From Flavobacterium sp. RSP15 (lineage in GTDB: Bacteria; Bacteroidota; Bacteroidia; Flavobacteriales; Flavobacteriaceae), in assembly GCF_003968755.1 (NCBI RefSeq), contig NZ_RYDL01000006.1, forward strand, positions 140,119-204,118: DNA of 64,000 nucleotides, in the 5' to 3' direction. The notes under the pieces were generated by a model, which was given only the letters and a program-made list of their open reading frames with translations, was not told where the DNA came from and searched no databases. Shown piece by piece: positions 24,778 to 32,371 of this stretch (within the stretch, counting starts at the first letter, position 1; every line of letters starts with the position of its first letter). Position numbers and translations under genes: made by a program.

Positions 24778-24786
24778 TCGCACAAC
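24778..24786 (+). repeat. Closing core of the MazF/RHH unit
   Basis: TCGCACAAC followed by AGCCAT, the exact complement of 24118-24126. Downstream, TTGCGAA and TTTCGCAA form a stem, the start of another palindromic spacer whose right core was not located. Confidence 0.6.
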
Positions 24787-24863
24787 AGCCATTTGGCAAG
24801 ATTGCGAATTTTGTGGTAAATTCACTTATACGTTTCGCAAGAAATTTTATCTTTAATGGAAAA

Positions 24864-24913
24864 TATAAAGTTCCGAACTTCGCAACTGACGAGAAGCGGC
24901 GGAACTTTATATG
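24864..24913. repeat. Perfect 13-bp inverted repeat with nested stem
   Basis: ATATAAAGTTCCG at 24864-24876 and its exact complement at 24901-24913, with an inner CTTC/GAAG pairing. It lies upstream of a lipoprotein gene. It could be a terminator of the toxin-antitoxin transcript (no T-run) or part of a palindromic spacer. Confidence 0.7.
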
Positions 24914-24975
24914 ATAGCTTAATCTCCTAAAAGAGAAGCTATAGTAGAAGCGAGAAAAACTTTGAAAAATATTCT

Positions 24976-25914
24976 ATGAATAAAACAACTAATACACTGT
25001 TACTACTATTTTTAGCAGTCTTTATTTTATCCTGCCAGAATAACAAAAAAGTTCATACAGAGGTAAAACAAGTAAATCAAGATAGTTTAAAACTTCGTGA
25101 AATCATTGCTCAGAAGAAAAAATTTTTCCTTCAATATTGGGGAGGAATGACTACTAGTGAATTTCGTGAAGTAAATAAATTTTTGGTGTCTGAAGGGAAG
25201 TTGTCACATATCAACGAACAAGACAAGTACTATTATCAGGTGGAAAATTGCGGAACAGAGTTCTATCCTTATTTTGCGGACGCGAGATTATACGAAATCA
25301 CATTATCGGCATCAGAATGTAAATACAAATTATTCCAAGAAAAATACAAATTACCTGCTCTAAAGAAAATAACTTACCAAGAAAAATCTGTTTGGGAAAA
25401 CAATCCTAAATATAGCCCCGCAATGTCATATCTTGATGAAAATAACAAGTTAATACGATTACCAAATGCTTTTATAGATAGTTCTAATCTAGCAGGTTTA
25501 AAGGACGAAGAAAATAAAGGTATTAGTAGTGAAATGTACGTTCTACAGCAGGATTCAATTTCAGTTAAAACCTCTACCGCCGACATAATAATTTCACAAC
25601 ATCTTGAACAAAGTCAAATACACAAACCAAGTATAGAGTATTCTTTAGATAAGAGTCCTGAAATGGCTAAATATAGAAAAAGTGATGAGGGTGATAAGAT
25701 GCTAGGTGGTTTATTTGCTACAAAACAATCAAGTTTTATTAACACAAATTCTAGATTTAGGAAAGTAATAAGAAACACTGAGAACATTATCTACATAAGG
25801 TATATTTCAACGGAATACAAACATAAAAGAAAGTTGGATAATGACAAAAACGACGAACAACAAAAACTCTTAAAACAAAAAAAAGCTGAAAATGAAGCTA
25901 TCAAGGAAATATAA
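24976..25914 (+). CDS. Predicted lipoprotein, unknown function
   Basis: A 312-residue protein with a lipoprotein signal (lipobox FILSC, Cys20) followed by a Lys/Gln-rich linker and a mixed alpha/beta region with two cysteines (NCGTEFYPYF and ASECKYKL). The C-terminus is strongly basic and helical (EYKHKRKLDNDKNDEQQKLL). No known domain. It sits in the accessory region without clear flanking cores; the sequence after its stop reads TATAACAGAGG, similar to the AAC-AG closing cores. Confidence 0.6.
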   Translation: MNKTTNTLLLLFLAVFILSCQNNKKVHTEVKQVNQDSLKLREIIAQKKKFFLQYWGGMTTSEFREVNKFLVSEGKLSHINEQDKYYYQVENCGTEFYPYFADARLYEITLSASECKYKLFQEKYKLPALKKITYQEKSVWENNPKYSPAMSYLDENNKLIRLPNAFIDSSNLAGLKDEENKGISSEMYVLQQDSISVKTSTADIIISQHLEQSQIHKPSIEYSLDKSPEMAKYRKSDEGDKMLGGLFATKQSSFINTNSRFRKVIRNTENIIYIRYISTEYKHKRKLDNDKNDEQQKLLKQKKAENEAIKEI

Positions 25915-25982
25915 TATAACAGAGGAGTTAAGAAAAACTGAAGATTTCACCCAAAATTTTAAAATTAGAATAAAAACCTGAA

Positions 25983-26522
25983 ATGAATAACTTAAATTTT
26001 AATACGGAAAGATTGAATTTGCGAACAATCGCGGAAAGTGACATTGATAACATTCACAAATTACATAGTTTGGCTGAAACTGATGAATTTAATACATTAG
26101 GAATTCCAAATAATATTAACGAAACCAAAATTATTGTCGAAAATTGGATTTTTAACAATAATTTGGAGAATAACAAGCATTTCTCTTTTGCGGTCGAATT
26201 AAATGGAGAAAAAGAATTTATCGGATTAATTGGAATAAATTTAGGAAAAGAAAAGTATAGAAATGCTGAAGTTTGGTTTAAATTTGATTCCAATTATTGG
26301 AATAAAGGTTATGCTACAGAAAGTTTAAAAAAAATAATAGCTTTTGGTTTTGAAACATTAAAACTTCACAGAATTGAGGCAGGTTGCGCGATCGGAAATA
26401 TTGGCTCAATAAGTGTTTTAGAAAAAGTTGGAATGTCAAGGGAAGCGCATACAAGAAAATTGTTACCTCTAAAATCAGGTTGGTCTGATAATTATGGATA
26501 TGCCATTTTATGTACTGATTAA
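25983..26522 (+). CDS. GNAT family N-acetyltransferase (RimJ/RimL-like)
   Basis: A 179-residue acetyltransferase_3 type protein: FNTERLNLRTIAESDIDNI at the start, FIGLIGINLGKE and AEVWFKFDSNYWNKGYATESLKKIIAFGF (acetyl-CoA binding region), then HRIEAGCAIGNIGSISVLEKVGM. Such enzymes acetylate ribosomal protein N-termini, antibiotics or small amines; the substrate is not determinable. GNAT genes are frequent passengers of gene cassettes. Confidence 0.85.
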   Translation: MNNLNFNTERLNLRTIAESDIDNIHKLHSLAETDEFNTLGIPNNINETKIIVENWIFNNNLENNKHFSFAVELNGEKEFIGLIGINLGKEKYRNAEVWFKFDSNYWNKGYATESLKKIIAFGFETLKLHRIEAGCAIGNIGSISVLEKVGMSREAHTRKLLPLKSGWSDNYGYAILCTD

Positions 26523-26581
26523 AAATAAAAATCCCCGCTAGCGCAAGCGCAATGTCATTAAGTTAAGATTTTATACCAGTT

Positions 26582-26985
26582 CCGAAAAGTGTTCATTCAA
26601 AGCATAACTTTGTCGTAAAAGCTGCGTAAAAGTCTCTGACTTTTCGCCCATAATAATGAGCAAATAATAAATTGATGTAAAGAGTTACCGGCATATAATT
26701 TAAAATTAATTCAGAACTACCCGAACCAGATGGCTCGGAAATACACTAAATTTTCTCCTTAACAGATAGCGCGATTTTGCAAACCGTGCCCATTCCAATT
26801 GGTAATTATAACACTTAGTAGGTAGCCGAAGAAAGAAAGCTAACAAAACCATAAAAAAAACTGACATTAAAATGTAAAAGCTATGCCGCTTTAAGGATAT
26901 AGCTTTTCTGACTTGTTTTATCTGCATGCGCCGGTGGGCACGGTTTACAAAACCGCGCTAACCTTAGTGACACTATATCTGATAG
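26582..26985 (+). repeat. Direct repeat, right copy (attC-like site 4 plus non-coding cassette)
   Basis: Copy of 17762-18170. Core GTTACCGGC at 26684-26692. Both arms of the long inverted repeat carry substitutions here, so pairing is imperfect in this copy. In the attC-like part, GCAAAGT...ACTTTGC of the left copy is GAAAAGT...ACTTTTC here, a double change that keeps the stem paired. No real gene; the 73-codon frame inside it is spurious. Confidence 0.85.
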
Positions 26986-27128
26986 ACCTGGAAATTTTAA
27001 AACCAAATTATTAGTTGGACAAAAGAATGACCTCAACGCTACATCCTGTTTATTGAAAAATAAATCTGTCGTTTAATCCTAATAAAAACCCCTTCTTTTT
27101 CACTTCAAAAGGTTTTCATAGCAATTAC

Positions 27129-27166
27129 AAACACCGTTACTTATGAAAATGTAATGGTGTTTTTTT
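27129..27166 (+). terminator. Rho-independent terminator at the right edge of the accessory region
   Basis: A stem of about 12 bp (AAACACCGTTAC with GTAATGGTGTTT, one G-T pair) is followed by a T-run. No gene ends directly before it, so it may be left over from a lost gene. Confidence 0.75.
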
Positions 27167-27216
27167 ATTGCTACAATTTTGTATTTTGCAACAGCATTTA
27201 ATTCTAAAATAAAAAC

Positions 27217-28668
27217 ATGAATACTAATCATATCGATATTATTATAATAGGAGCGGGTTTATCCGGTATAGGCGCTGCGTGTCATTTGTCACGTAAAAAT
27301 CCAGACAAAAACTATGTTATTTTAGAGGCAAGAACGGAACTTGGAGGTACCTGGAGTTTGTTTCAATACCCTGGAATCCGTTCCGATTCGGATATGTATA
27401 CTTTTGGGTATTCCTTCAAAACATGGGAGGATCAAAAGTCTTTCGCTGACGGGCCTTCTATATTAAAATACCTGAATGAAGCCGCAGACGAATATAAAGT
27501 ACGCGATCATATCATCTACAATCAACGCGCTCTTTCTTATAACTTCGATACAGAAAAAAAATCATGGACGGTCACTACCGTAAATACTGTCACGGAAGAA
27601 GAAACAGTTTATAGGTGCCAGTTTATCTTTAGCTGTAGCGGCTATTATAACTATAACAAAGGGTACACTCCTGAATTTAAGGACCAATCCCGTTTTGAAG
27701 GTAAAATTGTCCATCCTCAAAAATGGCCTGAAAAATTAGATGTTGCCAATAAAAAAGTGGTTATAATTGGCAGCGGCGCCACTGCTGTGACCATCCTTCC
27801 GGAGCTTGCCGCCGAAGGGGCACAAGTTGTTATGCTGCAACGATCGCCAACCTATATTGCTGCTTTGCCCAATAAAGACAAAATTGCTGCTCGCCTCAAA
27901 AGGCTGTTTCCAAAAAAAGTAGCTTATAGACTGATTCGTTATAAAAATATTTTCTACGCTATTGTCTTTTTTAATCTGTGCAAGTTCTTTCCAGAGGCAA
28001 TGAAAAAATTCATTATAAAAGGGGCTGAAAAGGCTTTGGGTAACTTTCCCGTGGACCCTCATTTTATACCCAATTACAATCCATGGGAACAACGTTTTTG
28101 CATTGCGCCAAACGGAGATTTTTTTAGAGCCATCAGAAAAGGGAACGCAGCGGTAGTTACGGATCATATCGATTGTTTTACAGCAAATGGGATTTTACTA
28201 AAATCGGGGAAGACACTGGCCGCCGACATAATAATCACCGCAACTGGACTTGATTTAGTGGCGTTTGGAGGCGTAAAAATTCAACTGGATTCGCAACCTT
28301 TTGATGTTTCTAAATCTTTTGTCTATAAAGGCCTCATGTTAAGCGAACTCCCCAATTTCTTTATTTTTGTTGGCTATACCAATGCTTCGTGGACGTTGAA
28401 AAGTGATCTTACCAGCGAATATATATCTCGGGTTTTAAATTATTTGGACAAACACCATTATAAAGCGGTGCAGGCAAAAGTAGTCGAGACAAATTTAAAA
28501 CCGGTTCCACTACTCAACCTGAAGAGCGGCTACATTAACAGAGCAGCGAATACGCTTCCTAGTCAGGGAAACAAAGCACCTTGGCGTATTTACCAAAATT
28601 ATGTGCTGGATTATAAAATGCTTCGCTTGGATGCCGTTAAAGACAAACGACTTACGTTTTTCAAATAA
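27217..28668 (+). CDS. Flavin-containing (Baeyer-Villiger-type) monooxygenase
   Basis: A 483-residue FAD/NADPH enzyme. An N-terminal FAD Rossmann motif (GAGLSGIG, about 12-19) is followed by LGGTW, the Baeyer-Villiger fingerprint FEGKIVHPQKWP (FxGxxxHxxxW, about 155-166), a second NADPH-binding GSGATA (about 186-191) and ATGLD near the C-terminus. Such enzymes insert oxygen into ketones or oxygenate other soft nucleophiles; the substrate is unknown. It stands alone with a terminator upstream. Confidence 0.9.
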   Translation: MNTNHIDIIIIGAGLSGIGAACHLSRKNPDKNYVILEARTELGGTWSLFQYPGIRSDSDMYTFGYSFKTWEDQKSFADGPSILKYLNEAADEYKVRDHIIYNQRALSYNFDTEKKSWTVTTVNTVTEEETVYRCQFIFSCSGYYNYNKGYTPEFKDQSRFEGKIVHPQKWPEKLDVANKKVVIIGSGATAVTILPELAAEGAQVVMLQRSPTYIAALPNKDKIAARLKRLFPKKVAYRLIRYKNIFYAIVFFNLCKFFPEAMKKFIIKGAEKALGNFPVDPHFIPNYNPWEQRFCIAPNGDFFRAIRKGNAAVVTDHIDCFTANGILLKSGKTLAADIIITATGLDLVAFGGVKIQLDSQPFDVSKSFVYKGLMLSELPNFFIFVGYTNASWTLKSDLTSEYISRVLNYLDKHHYKAVQAKVVETNLKPVPLLNLKSGYINRAANTLPSQGNKAPWRIYQNYVLDYKMLRLDAVKDKRLTFFK

Positions 28669-29147
28669 AGGAGGTTCAAGAGTACAGTAAAGAATTGGGT
28701 ACTAATAATCCGGAAGTAAATGGTCTTCGAGCTCCAAAATCCTAATAAAACCTGAGAACGTTCAACAACATATCAATAATGCAAATTAAATAGATTGTCA
28801 AAGTATTTAAAACACGTTTGGAGCAATCTAAACGCCCAATTCTTTGGCTAAAAGAAAAATCATGCTATTATTACTGCATTGATGATCGAAAGGTCAAACG
28901 GAATGAACATGGAAGATCATATGATTAACGGAAACCAAAATCACACGGAACAACATAAAAAAGATTGATTTGATTGCTTGTACATACGTTGTAACACACA
29001 AGAGATGAACAAGAATAGCATTAAAAGTCGGGTTGCTCTGCAGCGTCTCCCGACTATTAATACTATTTCAGTAAGCAATAAATTTGAGTAAGAAATCTGG
29101 AAACTTAGTCAACGGATTACCTCATATTCACGAAAAGAAAAGGCCAT
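28669..29147. other. Gene-poor spacer
   Basis: No supported gene in this 479-bp stretch. A 28-codon frame from 28882 is Met/His/Asn-rich (MNMEDHMINGNQNHTEQH) and may be the tail of a lost metal-related gene. A 7-bp stem (AGTCGGG...CCCGACT) lies at about 29025-29053. Confidence 0.4.
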
Positions 29148-29966
29148 TTAAATAGAAATCAAAATGGTAATAGCATCACCAACAGCAACAAGACCAGTTC
29201 CAGAACCTATCAAGTTTTGTCCAAACAACACATTATTTCCCGATGTCCTGTATTTTGCCAAAGTCCGCAAAGGATCTTTTCCTGATGTCACTCCTTTTTC
29301 TTGGTCTACAGTTGTCATTACGCATCTCCCGCAAGGTTTCACTCCAAAAAAAGTCAGCTCACCTATTGTGAATTCTTTCCAAGAATCCTCTTCATAAGCG
29401 TCAACTCCTGTAACAACAAAATTAGGTCGAAACCGATTCATCGGCAGTGCTTTTTTTAAACGGGAATTCAAATCATCCAATGACGATTGACCAATCAACA
29501 AAAAAGGATAGCCATCCGAAAAAGAATTAATATCAGCTTGCGTAACGGCATATTTAGCCTCTACTTTTCGGTGACTTTCCTCAGGCATGTATACCAAACG
29601 AGCCGAAAATCCCAATATTCGAGAAAACCAATCTGAAACAACTGAATCTACTTCATACGCCTGAATGGAGTCCTCCCAGACCATCACATCAATTTTAGTT
29701 TCGGCTTCCGAAAAAGATTGCTGCAGCGGAAATTGTATTGTTTCTAACTGCATGCGATGTGTAATCTTCAGGAAATTCCCTATAATTTCAGGTAGAAAAA
29801 GAGCTAATTCCGGATGTTCCCTTTGCGACAGAAACATTCCGTTTTCATCAATCAACAACCAACGGCGGTCGTGTTCCAAACCACGATCGGTCACTTGAGC
29901 TTTTTGCAATTTAATTCCACCTAATGATTTTACAGGATAAATCCAGATTTCTGAAAGTTGTACCAT
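29148..29966 (-). CDS. MOSC domain protein (YcbX/mARC-like)
   Basis: A 272-residue protein with an N-terminal MOSC beta-barrel (LSEIWIYPVKSLGGIKLQ, DRGLEHDRRWLLID) and a C-terminal MOSC domain (NRFRPNFVVTGVDAYEEDSW, GELTFFGVKPCGRCVMTTVDQ). The cysteine in KPCGRC corresponds to the molybdenum-ligand position of mARC-type enzymes, which reduce N-hydroxylated compounds. The protein lacks the C-terminal 2Fe-2S domain of longer YcbX proteins, so it would need a separate electron donor. Confidence 0.88.
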   Translation of the reverse strand: MVQLSEIWIYPVKSLGGIKLQKAQVTDRGLEHDRRWLLIDENGMFLSQREHPELALFLPEIIGNFLKITHRMQLETIQFPLQQSFSEAETKIDVMVWEDSIQAYEVDSVVSDWFSRILGFSARLVYMPEESHRKVEAKYAVTQADINSFSDGYPFLLIGQSSLDDLNSRLKKALPMNRFRPNFVVTGVDAYEEDSWKEFTIGELTFFGVKPCGRCVMTTVDQEKGVTSGKDPLRTLAKYRTSGNNVLFGQNLIGSGTGLVAVGDAITILISI

Positions 29967-30011
29967 AGCACTCTATTTTTTCCAAAATTATAAAAACAAA
30001 GTATTCCGTTT

Positions 30012-32369
30012 TTAATAATTCAAACTCAATCCAAAACCCATTCCCATATCGCTGTCATAATGCGTGGTAATTCCAAAATTTCTCTTGACTATATACCGCA
30101 ATCCCGCCATGTATTCTTTGTCCGTATTCCACATTAAATTCATGCGCAATCTTTTAGAAACCGGAATATCCATGCGTTCAAATTGCAACCTGAAATTCCC
30201 GTCGGTATACACTTCGGCTTGTGCTTTAATCAGCATTGGCATGGTATATTCGACTCCGGCACTAAAAACGGCGCGATTGTCTTTGGTATTGGTTTGCCCA
30301 AAAAGATTCTCTTCCATTGCTCCTATTTCCATTTTTCGATACCGCCAGTCAAAACCAATAAATGGCATTAACCACTGCATTTTCCCTAAATATCGTCCAA
30401 TATGCGTTTCCGTTTCATACCCGTGATGATCGGTATAACCCAAACGCCATTCGGTACCAATACTCCAACGCGTGTTTTGAATCATCAGCATTCCATCGTT
30501 CCCATTGGTGGCAAAATCATTTTCAGCCATCACATGGAAGGCTCTGTCATCGGCAAATAATTTGCGTTGCGCTAATTTTGGATTTGGAATCAAAGGATTT
30601 GGCTCTTGATTTTCATAACTAAAAACGCGACCCATTCCCGCCATCATGTGATAGAGAATGTGACAATGAAAAAACCAATCGCCTTTAACATTCGCATTAA
30701 ACTCAATCGTATCGGTTTCCATCGGCATAATATCGATGATGTTTTTCATGGGAGCGAACTCTTTCTGACCATTCAGGACTCTAAAATCATGCCCGTGTAA
30801 ATGCATCGGGTGGCGCATCATGGAACCATTGAAGAGTACAATTCGAACATTCTCTCCTTTTTTAATTAAAATTTTATCGGCTTCAGAAACCACTTTATTG
30901 TCCAGACTCCACACGTAGCGATTCATATTTCCTGATAATTCAAACCGTAGTTCTTTTGTCTCCCCAGCCTCCGAAGGGGGAGTTGGAAGCGTTGTTATAG
31001 TGGGTGATTTCAGCATGGCATAATTTAAGGTAGTAATATCAGATAATGCATTACTATTATAATCTTCCTCCGTCATTTTCATACCATCCATCTTCGGAGC
31101 GGTTGCCTCCATTTTCATTTTTCCCATATCATGAGACGAATGATCCATCTCCACTTCTTGTTGTGTTCCTTCTTTAGAATCTATAGGCCCCGTAATTTCA
31201 GGATACATTACTACATTCATATCCATTTGGTTCAGCGACATTTTCATTCCCATATCATCTAAATCGCCATTCATTTTCATCATGCCGTTCATCATTTTCA
31301 TTCCTTCAAAATATTTTAATTTTGGCAAAGGCGACATCAATTGCTTGATTCCATCTCCTAAATACAACGAAGCTGATTTAGTTCTATCCTCCGAAGTAAC
31401 TAAAAATTCATACGCCGTTTTATCTGCTGGAATCGTTACAACAACATCATACGTTTCAGAAACAGCTACAATTAATCGGTCGACTTCAACTGGTTCCACA
31501 TCGTTTCCATCACTGGCCACCACGGTAATTTTTCCACCGGCATACGTCAGCCAAAAATAAGTAGAAGCGCCACCATTGGCAATCCGCAACCTCACTTTAT
31601 CTCCCGCTTTGAACTTCCTCAACCCAGACCCCTCTCCAAAGGAAAGGGGAGAAGAAACGCCATCTATTTTACTTTCATTTTTGCCGTTGATCAAAAACTT
31701 ATTGTAATACACATCGCTTACATCCATCGCATTCATTCGTTTCCATTCGTTGGTAATTTTTGTCTTAAAATGTCCTGCTTTTATGGCTTCGGCATAGCTC
31801 TGGGTAGTTCCTTTTTGAATTGCAAACCAATCGGTTGCATTGTGCAGCATCCGATGGACATTTTTTGGATTTAAATCCGTCCATTCACTCAAAATGATTG
31901 GAACGGTTGGTAAATCATCAATTCCTGCTCTAAAAGTTGGATCCTCATTTCGTTTGTTCATAACAAAGGAACCGTACATCCCAATTTGTTCCTGCAACCC
32001 CGTATGACTGTGGTACCAATGTGTTCCGTGTTGAATAATTGGAAACGTATATTTATGGGTGGTATGCGGTTTTATTGGCATTTGAGTCAAATAAGGCACG
32101 CCGTCTTCTTTATTGGGTAAAAACAATCCGTGCCAATGCAGTGAAGTATCTTCATTTAATTCATTGTGTACATAAATTTCGGCAATATCGCCTTCGGTAA
32201 ACGTGAGTGTCGGCATCGGAATCTGTCCGTTTACGGCAATCGCTCTTTTGGGTGTATCGCCAAAAGTGACAATCGTATCCCGAACATATAAATCATACCG
32301 AACTACTTTTTGCGCTTCAGCATTCCAAGCAAAAAGCAAGAGTATAATTATTATGGAGTATTTTTTCAT
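30012..32369 (-). CDS. Multicopper oxidase CopA-type fused to a CopB-like outer membrane domain
   Basis: A 785-residue exported protein (signal peptide 1-19). Copper ligands of a three-domain multicopper oxidase are present: HWHG (78-81), HWYHSH (117-122), HPMHLHGH (about 517-524) and HCHILYHMMAGM (about 567-578). A Met-rich segment (about 355-430) is typical of copper-oxidising members. After about residue 585 the protein continues into a CopB-like beta-barrel region (WSIGTEWRLGYTDHHGYETE, FIGFDWRYRK, GLRYIVKRNFGI). The likely role is periplasmic Cu(I) oxidation. It lies 2 bp downstream of the P1B ATPase gene, same operon. Confidence 0.9.
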   Translation of the reverse strand: MKKYSIIIILLLFAWNAEAQKVVRYDLYVRDTIVTFGDTPKRAIAVNGQIPMPTLTFTEGDIAEIYVHNELNEDTSLHWHGLFLPNKEDGVPYLTQMPIKPHTTHKYTFPIIQHGTHWYHSHTGLQEQIGMYGSFVMNKRNEDPTFRAGIDDLPTVPIILSEWTDLNPKNVHRMLHNATDWFAIQKGTTQSYAEAIKAGHFKTKITNEWKRMNAMDVSDVYYNKFLINGKNESKIDGVSSPLSFGEGSGLRKFKAGDKVRLRIANGGASTYFWLTYAGGKITVVASDGNDVEPVEVDRLIVAVSETYDVVVTIPADKTAYEFLVTSEDRTKSASLYLGDGIKQLMSPLPKLKYFEGMKMMNGMMKMNGDLDDMGMKMSLNQMDMNVVMYPEITGPIDSKEGTQQEVEMDHSSHDMGKMKMEATAPKMDGMKMTEEDYNSNALSDITTLNYAMLKSPTITTLPTPPSEAGETKELRFELSGNMNRYVWSLDNKVVSEADKILIKKGENVRIVLFNGSMMRHPMHLHGHDFRVLNGQKEFAPMKNIIDIMPMETDTIEFNANVKGDWFFHCHILYHMMAGMGRVFSYENQEPNPLIPNPKLAQRKLFADDRAFHVMAENDFATNGNDGMLMIQNTRWSIGTEWRLGYTDHHGYETETHIGRYLGKMQWLMPFIGFDWRYRKMEIGAMEENLFGQTNTKDNRAVFSAGVEYTMPMLIKAQAEVYTDGNFRLQFERMDIPVSKRLRMNLMWNTDKEYMAGLRYIVKRNFGITTHYDSDMGMGFGLSLNY

Positions 32370-32371
32370 AA

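Noticed and set aside
26706..26927. 73-codon minus-strand frame in the right 404-bp repeat
   Set aside because: The same frame is not kept in the left copy of the repeat, which has indels in this part; the block is better explained as non-coding.
15375..26985. A complete integron
   Set aside because: No tyrosine recombinase of IntI type, attI site or cassette promoter was found within the window; only the array-like part can be claimed.
17762..26985. Composite transposon bounded by the 409-bp repeats
   Set aside because: The repeats encode no transposase and have no target-site duplication at their outer ends.
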